From Hypericum androsaemum (lineage: Eukaryota > Streptophyta > Magnoliopsida > Malpighiales > Hypericaceae), in contig OZ023192.1 of the NCBI GenBank assembly GCA_963995505.1, positions 14,863,001-14,927,000 on the forward strand: a stretch of DNA of 64,000 bases. Direction: 5' to 3'. Positions 36,400-48,151 of this stretch are shown here, in pieces. The translations under genes were made by a program, and so were the position numbers. The notes beneath the pieces are model-generated. The model was not told the origin of the DNA. It made no database searches and worked only from the letters and a program-made list of their open reading frames with translations. Position 1 is the stretch's first letter. The number at the start of each line of letters is the position of its first letter.

Positions 36400-36894
36400 T
36401 TTGAATGTGTAGTGATATTGGTTTACCGTAATATTGGTTTGCATGTGTAGTGATATTGGTTTGCCTGAATTGATATTGATTTGTATGTGTAGTCCCTACT
36501 TGAAGACAAATTTTATTTAGTCTCTACCCAATTCAGTCTGTGGTGAGAGACCCATCCTGTCAACACCTGCCATTTATAATCACACAAAATCACTACTTCA
36601 GAAAAGTTAAAAAAAGTAAGTAAATAATTCCATAATCTATTAACAGATATATTTTATGAAAACAATGAACTGTGATGGAACATGAGACTGATGGTTACGA
36701 TCACGGTTTAAAATTTCTGGTTTCGCTAAACTTTAATTGGTAGTTTATACGATAGTTGATCGGACCTCGTTTTTATTATTTTGGATAAGTACAAGTGTTG
36801 TACGTTTAAAAGGTTAAAGTTGAATTTTGTATTAAATCATCGTACAAGTTCCGCACATGCACCTGGGTAGAGGATTGATGGCATGTACTTCATC
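36400..36894. other. Intergenic with short direct repeats
   Basis: The block TGTGTAGTGATATTGGTTTRC is repeated around 36405-36470. There is no gene. Confidence 0.45.
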
Positions 36895-37263
36895 TCACAG
36901 ATCCTTCTGTTTTGTGTAGTAGGTCAATACCGTGAGCTTTTCTTGCCTCAACTGGCTTATCGACCTTCTTAATTCGTATGCCTTAGGCGCGCTTCCCTTG
37001 CCAAAATGTTTTTTAAGATCAGACCATATCTCAGCAGATGTCCTCGCGTATCTTACACTTGCTCGAATATCCTTCTCTATGGCGCTTTTGAGCCATCCTT
37101 TTACCATGCCATCACATCGCATCCAGAGAGGAAAATTGGGTAAACTCACCGTCGGACACTGTATGGTCCTATCCACGAAACCCTGCTTGTTCTTGGCATA
37201 GAGAGCGTTCATCATGTCAGCGATCCACTCCCCATAATTACTGTCGTAGAGTAAGTTGCTCAC
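36895..37263 (-). pseudogene. Copia gag N-terminal fragment
   Basis: The 122-codon minus frame begins MSNLLYDSNYGEWIADMM and contains WLKSAIEKDIRASVRYA and TSAEIWSDLKKHFGKGS. This is the conserved N-terminal gag region of a copia lineage different from copies 1-3. It belongs with the LTR and primer site at 37700-37866. The left part of the element is missing. Confidence 0.75.
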
Positions 37264-37489
37264 ATAGACGTGCCCCGGATTATCCGAGGCGTGAATTAGT
37301 ATGGAGACTACACGTCCATACTACCATGCGAGATTTGCATGGATACCTGCGAAGGATTTCAGTCTGTCTCGTCCCTCCCAGCAGTCTCGCTAGTTCTCGA
37401 CATTTTTTTTTAATGTAAGTTTGTTATTTTTCGACGGGTAGGCTAGTGTTTAGGGTTTATCGTACCAGGAACGATTTGCTCTGATAACA

Positions 37490-37600
37490 TGTTAGAATCT
37501 TCATATCCAACCCAAAACCTTAAGGTGATGGGTTAGTAGATTTTCCACACTTATAAATTTGCCCCGCACTCGTATTTTAACTGATGTGGAATTCTCAACA
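37490..37600 (-). mobile_element. Short LTR (111 bp) with adjacent primer-site-like sequence
   Basis: It starts TGTTAGAATC and ends ATTCTCAACA. Immediately left, reading on the minus strand, is TGTTATCAGAGC, close to the initiator-Met primer site. It looks like a TRIM-sized LTR inserted in the leader of the copia element to its right, or a second LTR module in tandem. Confidence 0.6.
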
Positions 37601-37717
37601 CGCCTCTTCAAACGAGACTCACCTCAGGTCGAAGATTGCACTGACTTTAATTTCACTAATGTGCGAGAAATGGGGGTCGTGCGAGTTCAACAATAGGTAC
37701 GACCCGCTCTGATACCA

Positions 37718-37866
37718 TGTTAAATATGTGAAGCCGCTGCATTCTCATTGCATTATCGTGATACACGTTTACAAACTAGGGTTAGGGCTTGCTTACTCCC
37801 AACAAGTTTGTTTCCTATTGTGACTCTATGTCTATAAACATTCTTTCCTAATCAAACTCGTCAACA
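37718..37866 (-). mobile_element. Right LTR of a copia element abutting monooxygenase pseudogene B
   Basis: The 149-bp LTR runs TGTTAAATATG...CGTCAACA, with TGGTATCAGAGCGGGTCG (minus strand, 37717-37700) as primer site. Its last base is followed at once by GTGATTGTTGG, the fourth or fifth codon region of the monooxygenase. The element therefore entered exon 1, and the start codon and promoter of gene B are gone. Confidence 0.75.
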
Positions 37867-38883
37867 GTGATTGTTGGGGGGGGGGGGGCGGGGCGGGGCC
37901 GGGTTGGCCACGGCGGTCGCCTTGAAACGAGTTGGGATGCGAAGTTTGATGTTGGGGAGATCCCAAGGGCTAAGAACTTCCGGTGCAGGCTTTGTTCTGT
38001 CAGTCAACGCTTGGCGTGCACTTGATGCTCTTCAAGTTTCCTCCAAACTCACTTCTCTTTATGATCCTATTGAAAAGTAAGTGTTTAAGCTCATTTCCTA
38101 ATTTAAAACGTAGAGTTCGGTCGTGATGTAAATCTTGCGATGATGCAAACCTCGACTATTTGTTGATTGTTCCTCTCTTGGTTTTGCTAGCCAGTATGGC
38201 ACCGATTTGGTCACCGGAGAAGTACAAGAAGTGCCCATTGTTAAACCTGGCAGGCGAGTTCCTATGTATTTGCTTTTTATAAGAGGTTGAAGCGAAATAT
38301 ATATTCTAAAAATAAATCAATATAATGGTTGCAAGTTTTACTAGATTTGCTATAAAAATTTAAAGCCTGAAAATATAATTTTTGTGATGTACCTTTTCCA
38401 AATTTCCGTCGACATGCTCCATATAACAATTTTGTGGAATATCACTCACCATTCTGACTTCCCATCGACTCTAAAATTGTTTTGAAAACTTCGTCGGACC
38501 GACTGGATTGCAACTTGGTGTTAAGACTAAACCGTTTTTATACCCAAAATTTAGTGGACAGTTGAACCGTATGTCAATGTCTTTGACCTATAGTCTAACT
38601 GGTTGGACCAGTCGATCCATGAGATCATAAAAGATCAACATTAACTTTTAAAATAGCGTTAGATTAAAAATAATTAAATTTATCATTTCACTTGTAAACG
38701 ATAAATTTGTAATAAAATGATTTCTGGTTAAAGAAAGGACACCAAGCATGCAATTAGAACGGTTCACCGGAAGGCGCTACTTGAAGCATTGGCGGAAGAA
38801 TTGCCAGCTGATTGCATCCGGTTCTCGTCTAAGCTCGTTTCCATCGATCAAATCCAAGTTGATGGAGAAAGCTACATTGTTAC

Positions 38884-40862
38884 TGTTAGAGATGTCGAGA
38901 AATTAAAGAGGAAAAGATTTGTGGGCTTGTTTCCTATTCTATTCGGACTAGCTTTTGGACTCCTAATTTGACCTATATAGCTTACTTGATGTACAAGGGT
39001 TTGCCTCTATATAAAGGCATGTTACCCTAAGGTTTTGTATGGCTTTGTGGCTCGAAAAGTCATCAATAAAAGTTCTCCTTTCTCTTCATGGACATAGGCA
39101 TTAGGCCGAACCACGTTATCTCTTGCGTCCATGTTCTTTGCGCGGTTTGTTCTCTAAGTTGCTGAATTCTTAACAATTGGTATCAGAGCTAAGATTGGAG
39201 GATGTTGAATCACGGCGCGAAGTTTGCTCTTGTGAAGTTCGATAGTCATTGAATTTCGGGTTATGGCAAAGGCGTGTCAGGGATCTCCTCGTGCAGCAAG
39301 GGATAGTTATCGCGCTCTCGGAGAAGAAGTCCGAGAAGATGGAGGAGCAAGAGTGGGAAGAGTTGGAGGCCAAGGCAGTAGCGAAGATTCACTTGTGCTT
39401 GGCGGATGATGAGGAGCCACCAGCTGGGTTGTGGAAGAGGATCCAGGTCGGAGTCAAAGAAGTTCAATGGAAGTGGTTTCAAGTGCGGAAAAGGGCACAT
39501 GAAGGGGACTATCCAGGACGAACTAGGGATCAAGACAACGAGGAGGGATCGACATCCACAACCATGGCCACATATTCAGACGGGTCGGATGGTGACTGGC
39601 TTTCTGTCTCATCAAGTCCAATGCATCCTGGTAATCTCTTTTCGTTAGGGACCTTGGATTATAACAGTGATAGTTATAAAGGTATGCTAATGAAGGTGGA
39701 GAAGGATGTGATGGTAGGGATGAAGGGTGAAAGGAAATACCTACAAGTTAGTAAGGCACATTATTGTAGGTGGAGTCACATCAATGGGTCTGATGAAGTA
39801 GAAAAAAGCTCAGGTCATATGAGGTTAATTCGTATGAGGGAGCAAAGGCTTGACATGAATGGTTTGAGTGTAGTTGGGATTCGCGAAGACATGGATAGCA
39901 AGCTATGGTTGTTTCGTGGAGGCATGGTTGGCAAGGAACCATGGTTGTCTCAGAGAAGCATTGTTAGCTGGGCCCTGCTATGGTTGTCTAAAGGGACGTG
40001 CACGTCAAAGGTGTTGGGTAGGTTTTGCATGGGGAATACAAAGCCGTTGGTAACACTACGGACGAATCGGGTATCTCACTCAAGGCCGAACGGTGGAGTT
40101 TGTGGCATGTCGATGGTTCTATTTGGTAGAACAAAAGGTTGTCCTTTGTATGCTATGGCATGTAGCATTGGTATGAGGCAAGAAGGTCCAGCGGAGAAGC
40201 AGTTCGAGGTTGTGGAGCATGGGGCTGACCGAAAAATAGAGGACGCGTCTATTGGTCGCAAGGTTGCTTCAGCAAGTGGACTTGCTAGTTGGGGTTCAAT
40301 GGAGATTGGAGAGAATAGGCCAAGCAAGCTCGGAAGCTCGAGCTTGAGGGCTGACTCCATGTGATTGAACGGAAAAAGGTGGTGAAAAAGTTGAGATGGT
40401 ATTATTGATGGCGGTGTATCTATGGTCAAGGTGGAGCTGGTAGAGTCGGTTTGGTTTCTCAGGTTCTCATGGTTCTTCATGTGGCGGTATTTCATCAAGA
40501 TGGAGTTTGTTGAAGTTTGGATGGAGCTTCATGGTTCGTCCACAAGATGATTTCTCGCCAAGGTAGAGATTGTTAGAGATGTCGAGAAATTAAAGAGGAA
40601 ACGATTTGTGGGCTTGTTTCCTATTCTATTCGGACTAGCTTTTGGACTCCTAATTTGACCTAGATAGCTTACTTGATGTACAAGGGTTTGCCTCTATATA
40701 AAGGCATGTTACCCTAAGGTTTTGTATGACTTTGTGGCTCGGAAAGTCATCAATAAAAGTTCTCCTTTCTCTTCGTGGACGTAAGCATTAGGCCGAACCA
40801 CGTTATCTCTTGCGTCCATGTTCTTTGCGCGGTTTGTTCTCTAAGTTGCTGAATTCATAACG
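38884..40862 (+). mobile_element. Deletion-derivative copia element, copy 2, inserted in monooxygenase exon 3
   Basis: LTRs at 38884-39175 and 40571-40862 (292 bp each) differ at about nine positions by eye. GTTAC flanks both ends (38879-38883, 40863-40867). The primer site ATTGGTATCAGAGC follows the left LTR, and a purine tract AAGGTAGAGAT precedes the right. A single 371-codon frame (39249-40364) fuses part of gag to the pol-tail remnant also seen in copies 1 and 3. Confidence 0.92.
39249..40364 (+). CDS. Chimeric gag/pol-tail open frame of copia copy 2 (371 codons)
   Basis: It starts as copia gag (LWQRRVRDLLVQQGIVIALS, KAVAKIHLCLADDEE) and skips the zinc knuckle and protease. It then continues with a GTLDYNSDSYKGMLMKVEKD segment and the pol-tail segment WLSKGTCTSKVLGRFCMGN and GCPLYAMACSIGMRQEGPA, ending SKLGSSSLRADSM. 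Most of the polyprotein is absent, so it cannot support transposition alone. The uninterrupted frame is odd for a dead element. Whether it is translated is unknown. Confidence 0.5.
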   Translation: MNFGLWQRRVRDLLVQQGIVIALSEKKSEKMEEQEWEELEAKAVAKIHLCLADDEEPPAGLWKRIQVGVKEVQWKWFQVRKRAHEGDYPGRTRDQDNEEGSTSTTMATYSDGSDGDWLSVSSSPMHPGNLFSLGTLDYNSDSYKGMLMKVEKDVMVGMKGERKYLQVSKAHYCRWSHINGSDEVEKSSGHMRLIRMREQRLDMNGLSVVGIREDMDSKLWLFRGGMVGKEPWLSQRSIVSWALLWLSKGTCTSKVLGRFCMGNTKPLVTLRTNRVSHSRPNGGVCGMSMVLFGRTKGCPLYAMACSIGMRQEGPAEKQFEVVEHGADRKIEDASIGRKVASASGLASWGSMEIGENRPSKLGSSSLRADSM

Positions 40863-42679
40863 GTTACCTTATGCTTGGAGGATGGAGCCATCTTCAAATC
40901 TAAGGTGCGTCAAATTTATCGCGGAGGTTGTTCGAGTTTTATTCTTGAAAATGTAGTAGTATCAAAATTTAGTCGGGACTGCAAAGAGTTTCGTCACCAA
41001 TTGAGAGGTAGTTGACACGAAGTTGGCTTAGTAAGGTTTATAAGTGTTTGAATACTATATAAAATTGGTAAAGATCAAGTTTTTATCACAAACTCTTTTT
41101 GGGACTACATTTTGGTGTACTATCGTCGACCATTATTTTGCTCTATGTATGAGTCGGTCTTTGTGCCATTCTTATAAATTTTCTCAACTTTGGAACTTTA
41201 AACGGAAACCATTATTCTTATTTTCTATGATTTATTTTAAAATTAAGCTTTGTACTTTAAAACACACAACACTAGGAAGTCATCCAAATTAATAAAAAAA
41301 ACTAAGTCTAATTAAACCGTGGTAGACCATTGGTTAATGTTTAACAAAATCATAAGTTTTAAACCGTGATCGTTACCTTCAATATCATAATTCATAGTTT
41401 TTATAAATTGTATCCGATAATTTTTTACAGATGGTGAGAGCTACTAATAGACCAATGCATTATTGACTTTTAATATTTTTTTAATGTGGTGATTTTCTGT
41501 AATTACAAAATGACAGGTGTTGATAGGGTGTGACGGAGTTAACTCGGTAGTTGCAAATTGGATGGGTCTAGCAGCACCGGTCCATTCAGGTCGATACGCA
41601 GTCCGTGGCTTGTCGGTCTATTCTCAAGGCCATGCGCATCGCGGTGTGATCAACCAGTTTCTTGATACAGGCAAACGAGCAATTTTTGCCCCCTTAAACG
41701 AGGAACAGTTTTGCTTCACAATGTCCGCATCTCATCTAGAAAAAGGTATTTAAACTAAAGCAATAAAGTTAGAGGTTCATTTGTTGTTTAAGGACTAAGA
41801 CAATAAATTAACTACAGATTGCGAAGAACTCAAGAAAGAAGTCCTTCAACAGCACTCAAATCTTCCTTGGTTGTTCAAGGAGCTGGTCGAGCAGTCGGAT
41901 TCGTTGTCGTGTGCCCCGGTCATGTTCCGTTACCCGTGGGCCATAGCCTTCGGGACCCTAAGCAAAGGCGGAGTCACGGTGGCCGGGGACGCCATGCACC
42001 CGATGACACTCGACCTAGTGCAAGGCGGGTGTTCCTCCCTCGAGGACGCAGTCGTTCTCGGGAGGCATATCGGAAGCTCCTACGTGAAGAACGGGAACAA
42101 ACTTGTGGCGGCCGAGGTGGCGGCCGCCCTCGAAAAGTATGCTCGAGAGAGGAGGTCGCACATTGCTTTACTAGTGGCTATGTCGTATATGGCGGGGTGT
42201 CGCAGGATATATTCGAGGGAAACAGTAATTGGGTGAAGATGAAGCTGAGGACTATTTTTTATGGACACTCTTGGAAAATATTTGCCCCGGTTGAAGGTTT
42301 TGACTGCGGACGACTTCCTAAACCTACTCCAGCTACTTAGCATGGATCATGTTAAATTCCGAATAAAAAAAGCCACCCAATATAGGATCAGATGATCGAT
42401 TTTTAATATCAGCAATTTACAAAAACTGAGAGGTGGGATATTTTTAAGAATTCAGAGATTAGTAAGACGCGTGACTATTTTACTACATTACAATATGTTC
42501 AATATTTGGATTCTACACTTTCCTATAAAAAAATTGTATCATACACCTTCCTTTTATAAATATATACACAAAATAGTTCAAGCTTTCCTTTCAAATCGTG
42601 TAGCGAGTTTTGTTTTTTCATAATAAATGTAAAAGTTCATAATTGACGGGCCGGATTCAGTGCTGCTAGGAGCACGGAG

Positions 42680-42890
42680 GCACAAATCTGACAACAAGTC
42701 CTCTAGCGGCACAAATGCCCCAACGGCAAAAAATCTAGATGGCACAAAAATCCCAACAACACATTATCCTAATGGCACAAAAATTCCAACAGCACATCAT
42801 CCCAACAGCACAAATTTTTCAACGGCACAAAAATTCTAATGGCAAAATCATCCCAACGACACAAAAATCTCAATGGCAAAAATCGATGGC
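42680..42890. repeat. Degenerate minisatellite, GGCACAAAAATYCCAAC-type unit
   Basis: About ten imperfect tandem units of 17-20 bp lie just downstream of pseudogene B. A 65-codon open frame through them (MAQKSQQHII...) merely translates the repeat. Confidence 0.75.
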
Positions 42891-43336
42891 ATATTTATTT
42901 TCAAAAAATAAAGCTGTAATTTGCGTAGATCGTTAAATTCTCTTTCCGAAAATATATTATAATAGTAAAAACTCCAAACGAGTCAAAAGTTATGGTTCAT
43001 CGAAGTTTTTTTTTTTTGGAAAAAAAGTTTGACACACGCGTGTAAGAGCACGCGTGAAACTTGCAACATGATGCTGAAGGCCCCATGTTACGAGCACAAA
43101 ATTTGGCCCCGTATTGAACTATTTAACCCTACATTATGTTTTAAAAATATCAGGCTCAAATCTAGTAGTAACACGGTAAATATAATATCGATGGATTAAA
43201 TATGTATATATTCTTATATTGGAATAAAATTTACTTATAAATTTTTTTTTATAGAAAATTTTACCACCTTTCAAAAATTTATTCAGCTCTAATAAGATTA
43301 ATCAGGTATAATTATGTCTGAATACCGAGTGATTTA

Positions 43337-43588
43337 AGAAAAACAACTTCCTACATGATTCCCAATCTTGCCTGAAATTGGGAAAAACACCCTAGATGAC
43401 ATCGTAGGGAAATAACTGCCGCTGGTCGAATGAGAGGTTAAAACCCTGGCAAGGTAACGGAGAAAGAGTAAAGAATAGAAGACAAAATCAGCTACGGAAG
43501 CCGGACATTTGAAATTTTTAGCTGACCGCATTCTCCGGGTAACCGCTCTCCGATCGCCATGTCCAGATACTTTCTTGCGAAAAAGAAT
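43337..43588 (+). pseudogene. Orphan copy of the ABC1-kinase leader and first exon
   Basis: It matches 62445-62727, the 5' leader of the ABC1 kinase gene: CCTGAAATTGGGAAAA..., AATCAGCTACGGAAGCCGG, CGATCGCCATGTCCAG. The tiny first coding exon ATGTCCAG is present at 43558-43565, but its GT donor is now AT (ATACTTTC). Nothing of the kinase body follows. It sits downstream of monooxygenase B just as the true gene sits downstream of D. Confidence 0.85.
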
Positions 43589-43679
43589 CGACTCAATGGA
43601 TATATTTTAAACCACGGAACATTTATGTGATTTTCTACTATATTATAGGGTACTGAAGTATACTTTGCCTTAAATTTTG

Positions 43680-43830
43680 GTTGGCCGGTCGTCCCTTCAG
43701 TCGCTTGCTTCTATCGGAAGGTGGGGTGGGCCTAGAAGCAGGAAGTTTTCGTGGGCTTTCATGGGAGGGTTGTTTTTGGGCTCTCAGGCATAAATAAGAA
43801 GGAAATGGGCTTATTTGTTTCCAACAAGCA
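43680..43830. repeat. Duplicated flank, matching 55625-55750
   Basis: GGTGGGGTGGGCCTAGAAGCAGGAAG...GGGAGGGTT...AAATGGGCTTATT recurs downstream of gene C, so the duplicated units share sequence 3' of the monooxygenase. Confidence 0.75.
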
Positions 43831-44537
43831 ATCCGAGGTTCTTCTAAAAAATTTCCTCAAAAAATTCTTCTAAATTAATTAAAATTTTTAATTTCGAGTT
43901 CTTCAAACAGTGTTAAATAATTTTTTTCATAGCCCATTCTTGTATTTATGATCAAACTATTTTTGGATTCTTTTTGAGAGAATTTATTTCTATGAAAAAG
44001 TAGACAATGTTAAATAATTGTTGAATAACCTTTGCTATTAAGTATTAATTAAATATCCTACATCCACTCAAACTTTGACTAATATGTCGTACTAGGCTTC
44101 CGGAGAAGTATATTATAAAGGCATTATAGTTTCTGATATTAACTCAATCGACAACGATTTAACCGAAATATAACTAAATAAATTGATTAAATTCAAAGAA
44201 AGATACTTGGACGATCATCGTTCACATAAAATAGTTTGGTTCTTTGACAAGGCCTTTTCTACCTCTTCGGAAAGTTGCTGTAGATGATCAAATGACATAC
44301 AATAGAAGGAAGACCAAACAGTACCCTTCTAGATGGTCCGAAATTTGCAAGTGATCTTGAATCTATTTTAAATTGTCTTATTGGTGATGGTGTTGTTCGA
44401 GTTTAGTCAAGAAATTTTGAGTTCGGATTTTTGTAAATATCGCAGTGCTAAATATTTAATGGAGAGAGTTTTGTTATTTTTTAAATGTCTCATCTGCCTT
44501 AAATTTAGATTAGTCGGCATAATAGTATCCGGATATT

Positions 44538-45113
44538 TTTTTTTTGGTAAGTGGATTTGGATTAGATATAAAGCAAGAAAAATTTACAGATACATGAGTT
44601 TACATGGGATTACAATCTGAAACAGAAACACCCATGAAAGAACTCACTTGAGCACAAAGTCGAGATTACAGATGCAATCAAATAAAATGTCAATTGCATA
44701 CACAATCTCGCATTGTCCAGAGGAGCAGCATCCGTCCGACGAATTACAAACCGAGTGCAGAAAATCAGTTAGGAGGAGGCACCCCCAAATCATTGGGCAT
44801 CACAACAGCCTGCTTGATAACATTGACCACCGTAGCAGACTCACCATCCCAGTCAACACCAATTTTGACAGCTACCTCCCAAGAAGCAGCAGTCCTTTCG
44901 ATTAGATTATGTTTTTTTATCAATTTTTGGTGGCGAGGGAGTGAGAGATGTAATTGTCTGATTTGCTTGAGCCAAAAGACTTCTTAAGAGCAAAGTCTCT
45001 GTTTGGATAGAAGCTTTCTTATTAATTGAGAAAGAAAAAGCCTTTGCAGTTGGCTTTCTAACACACTGTGCAGTACGTGGCACCACTTTCGGAGTAGTTG
45101 AACACACTTTCAA
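44538..45113 (-). mobile_element. 5'-truncated LINE with 17-bp target duplication
   Basis: AATAGTATCCGGATATT is exact at 44521-44537 and 45114-45130. A T-run at the left end is the poly-A tail read on the minus strand. The interior minus frames give LINE RNase-H-like text (VDWDGESATVVNVIKQAV). It is inactive. Confidence 0.85.
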
Positions 45114-45476
45114 AATAGTATCCGGATATTAGGTAGTTTAATAAATTATCTCTATTATATTCTTTGATATCTTCGGTATAATCTTATTTCTCAATAAAAT
45201 ATTATATACTTAAGGAATAAATGTCCCCCTTCTACTTACTAAAAAAGTCCAATAAAAATATTGTACTTGAAAGTGGTCCATTAAACACCCTATACTTTTT
45301 CAAACAGACTAATTAGCATCCTATAAATATTTTTCCGGTCACCGATGACATCTCACAATCTACGTGGCGTCTCCATCATCTTAAAATTCGCCAATCAGCC
45401 ATATGTTATTTTAAAAATAAAACACAATACAGGCCAAGTGAATCCCCCACAAAGATAGCAAAACCAAATGCACCAC

Positions 45477-46052
45477 AAGGACGAGCAAATGGTTCGAACC
45501 AGACCGATCCGAACCAAACCATAAGAATCGAGAACCATTTTAAGGAAAAAAATGAGATCCGAACCAAACTATTTGCTTATCAGTTCTGGTACAGAACCGA
45601 ACCAAATTTTTTGGTCTGGTCCGGTTCAGATCCAAAAGATCCACAATTTGATAAAAAAAATAAAAAATGGGTAATTATAACTTTGAGGAGGGTGACGAGA
45701 GATGACAAAGAGCTTCAAGCTAGAGGTGTAAAACAACGACAGATGGTAAAGATATCAAGAGGAGAGTTGTCAATCAAGATTTGATATTTAGAGTTGTCGT
45801 AAATAGATATTGAGAATTGTAAATTAGTTGTTAGTGCACACATAAGCTTCTTTTTTTCTTATATAAAAAAATTATGGTTTGGTCCGGTTCTGCATAGTTC
45901 TTTGCAGATAGATCCGAACTAGATCCGAGAACTATTTTTTGAACAAACAAAAAACCAATCCGAACTAATTCACTTTGGATCTAATTCTGTATCGAATTTT
46001 TTGGTTTGGATAGGATCGGTTATGTAGTTCTTAGTTTTTTTACTCACCCCTA
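45477..46052. mobile_element. hAT-like MITE nested in the long-TIR element
   Basis: Inverted repeats rich in GGTTCGGATC / GATCCGAACC words run inward from AAGGACGAGCAAA on the left and TTTACTCACCCCTA on the right. It is non-coding. No clean target duplication was found. Confidence 0.6.
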
Positions 46053-47322
46053 AGAAGGACAATAGAGACCCCCCACCCTCGCACAAGATATGCGAAGTTG
46101 CAGCATCGACATTGGAAACAATAGCAGCAACTAAAGTTAAGATTAGTGTCCCGAGGAATCCTTCATGCTCTTGTGATGGTTAAGATTAGTGCTTGAACTG
46201 CTTGCCTGTCACCTGCTTGCACTTCTCACACGGATCATGGAGCTCTTGGCTCTACTGAGGCTCTCTTGAGGATTTAATAGCCCAAGACTATCACGTGCTT
46301 CGTTAGATTGAAGAATATATGCCAAAAGATTTGTAGCCCAATACTACAAAGTATCTTAAATATTTAAGAGATTCAGGGTTAAATATCTAAGACATTGTCA
46401 TGGTGTAAAATTTACCTTTAAAAAAATTAAAGAACATACTAATCATGTCGTCAATGTCTTCCTTGTAGGTTAAGTAAATGACATTTTAGTCTAATAATAC
46501 AATACAAAGCATAGTAAGAATTAACACGCCCAAATTGCAATCCATGGTCCACATGCCTTGAGATGATGTCACGACGGGTTCAGGCTTGCCATCATCGTTG
46601 ATAAGCCGCCATCCAATGGAATTCCCATTAACCAAGAGTTTTTTTTCCCTTCATTTTTTGGCTTCCATTGAGTTTAGTGTTATAAATCGCAAGGATGGGA
46701 ATGATCCTCGTTAGGAATTCAGCAACTACCAGAACAAAATATGCAAAGAATACGGACACAAAAAATTACGTAGTTCGGTCTAATGTTTATGTCCATGGAA
46801 AAAAAGGAGAACTTTTATTAAAGATTTTGAGTCAAAAAGCCATACAAAAACTTTGGGTAACAAGTCTTTATATAGAGGCAAATCCTTGTACAACAAGTAA
46901 GCTATTTATGTCGAATTAGAAGTTCAAAACAAGAGCCCGAACAAAACTGGAAACAAGCCCACAAAACGTTTCCTCATCAATTTCTCAACATCTCCAACAA
47001 TCTCTACCTTGGCTAGAAATTATCCCGTGGATGAATCATGAAGCTACATCCGAACTTCAACAAACTTCACCTTGTCGAGACACCGCAAAACTAATTTGAC
47101 TCCACCGACTCCACCTCGAACCATAGATACAACCGCCATCAATAATACCATCTCAACTTTCTCTCTTCCTTTTTGTTCAATCACTTGGAGCCAGCCTCCA
47201 AACTTGAGTTTTCGAGCTTGATTGACATCTTCCCTCCAATCTTCATCGAATCCCAACTAGCAAGTCTACCTGCTGAAGCAACCTTGCGACCAATAGATGT
47301 GCTCTCTATTTTCTAGTCAACC

Positions 47323-47939
47323 TCATGCTCTGCAACTTCGAACTATTTTTTTCGCTGGATCTTCTTGCCTCAAACCAATGCTACGTGCCATAGCATACAA
47401 AGGGCAACCTTTTGTTCCACCAAGTAGAACCCTCGACATGCCACGAACTCCACTGTTTGGCCTTGAGTGAGATATCTGATTCGCCCATGGTGCTACCAAT
47501 GGCTTCGCATTCCCCATGCAAAACTTACCTAACACCTTCGACGTGCACGTGCCTTTAGACAACCATAGCAGAAACTTGCTAACTTTGTCTCCGCAAATCC
47601 CAACTCTACTCAAAATATTCATGTCAAGCCTTCGCTCCATCATACAAACAATGAGGTAACTCCACCTACAACTGTGTTCCCTACTAGCCTATATGTGTTC
47701 CTATCATCTCTTTCACCCTTCATCACCACAACAGCATCCTTCTCCACCTCTATTAGTCCGCCTACAACATTATAGTTGTACCCACTATAAATCAAGGCTC
47801 CTAATGAGATCAAATTTCTCTCCAACTTTGAAACATGCCTAACCCCACACAATTTCCTCTCAACACTATCCCACATCTTGATTCGGATACCACCTATGCC
47901 AGCAATTTTATAAGTAGAATCATCACTCATAGTCACCAT
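47323..47939 (-). pseudogene. Protease/pre-integrase scrap and pol-tail remnant of copia copy 3
   Basis: 47939-47640 gives VTMSDDSTYKIAGIGGIRIK and LCGVRHVSKLERNL. 47643-47323 gives KFLLWLSKGTCTSKVLGKF and GCPLYAMARSIGLRQ. A frameshift separates them. The arrangement repeats the internal deletion seen in copies 1 and 2. Confidence 0.75.
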
Positions 47940-48151
47940 ACCGGAATCAACAAACTTGCAGGTACCGAATCACCCTCTCTTGGGCATCATGTGAAAAGAG
48001 CAAGCGATATCCAAAATACAGAAATTATAAAGCTTTGGACCTGATAAGACAGAAAGGACGTCACCATCCGACTCGTCCGAATATGAGGCCATATTCACAG
48101 AACCCGATCCTTTTTCTTCGTGATTCCTAGTTCATCTCGGACAATCCTTCT

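Larger units (their letters stand above)
37867..42340 (+). pseudogene. MO1/MO2-type FAD monooxygenase pseudogene B, split by retroelements
   Basis: All five exons can be traced by comparison with gene D: 37867-38076, 38191-38253, 38734-38883 joined to 40868-40904, 41517-41745 and 41818-42340. Four lesions kill it. Exon 1 lacks its start because an LTR ends at 37866. A 13-G run replaces the Rossmann GAGVAG coding and shifts the frame. A complete copia element (38884-40862) splits exon 3 with GTTAC duplicated. A one-base deletion near 42199 shifts the end of exon 5 (MAGCRR instead of MAGWSQ). Removing the copia plus one GTTAC restores the 187-bp exon length. Its parent was very close to gene D. 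Confidence 0.9.

Noticed and set aside
41819..42340. 173-codon frame overlapping monooxygenase exon 5 (and its equivalent at 61557-61919)
   Set aside because: Alternative frame of the same exon; the homologous frame carrying the GD motif is the real one.
42680..42890. Possible CRISPR-like array
   Set aside because: Units are degenerate and contiguous, without unique spacers, in a plant genome; it is a minisatellite.
42739..42936. 65-codon frame in the minisatellite
   Set aside because: Simple translation of a tandem DNA repeat.
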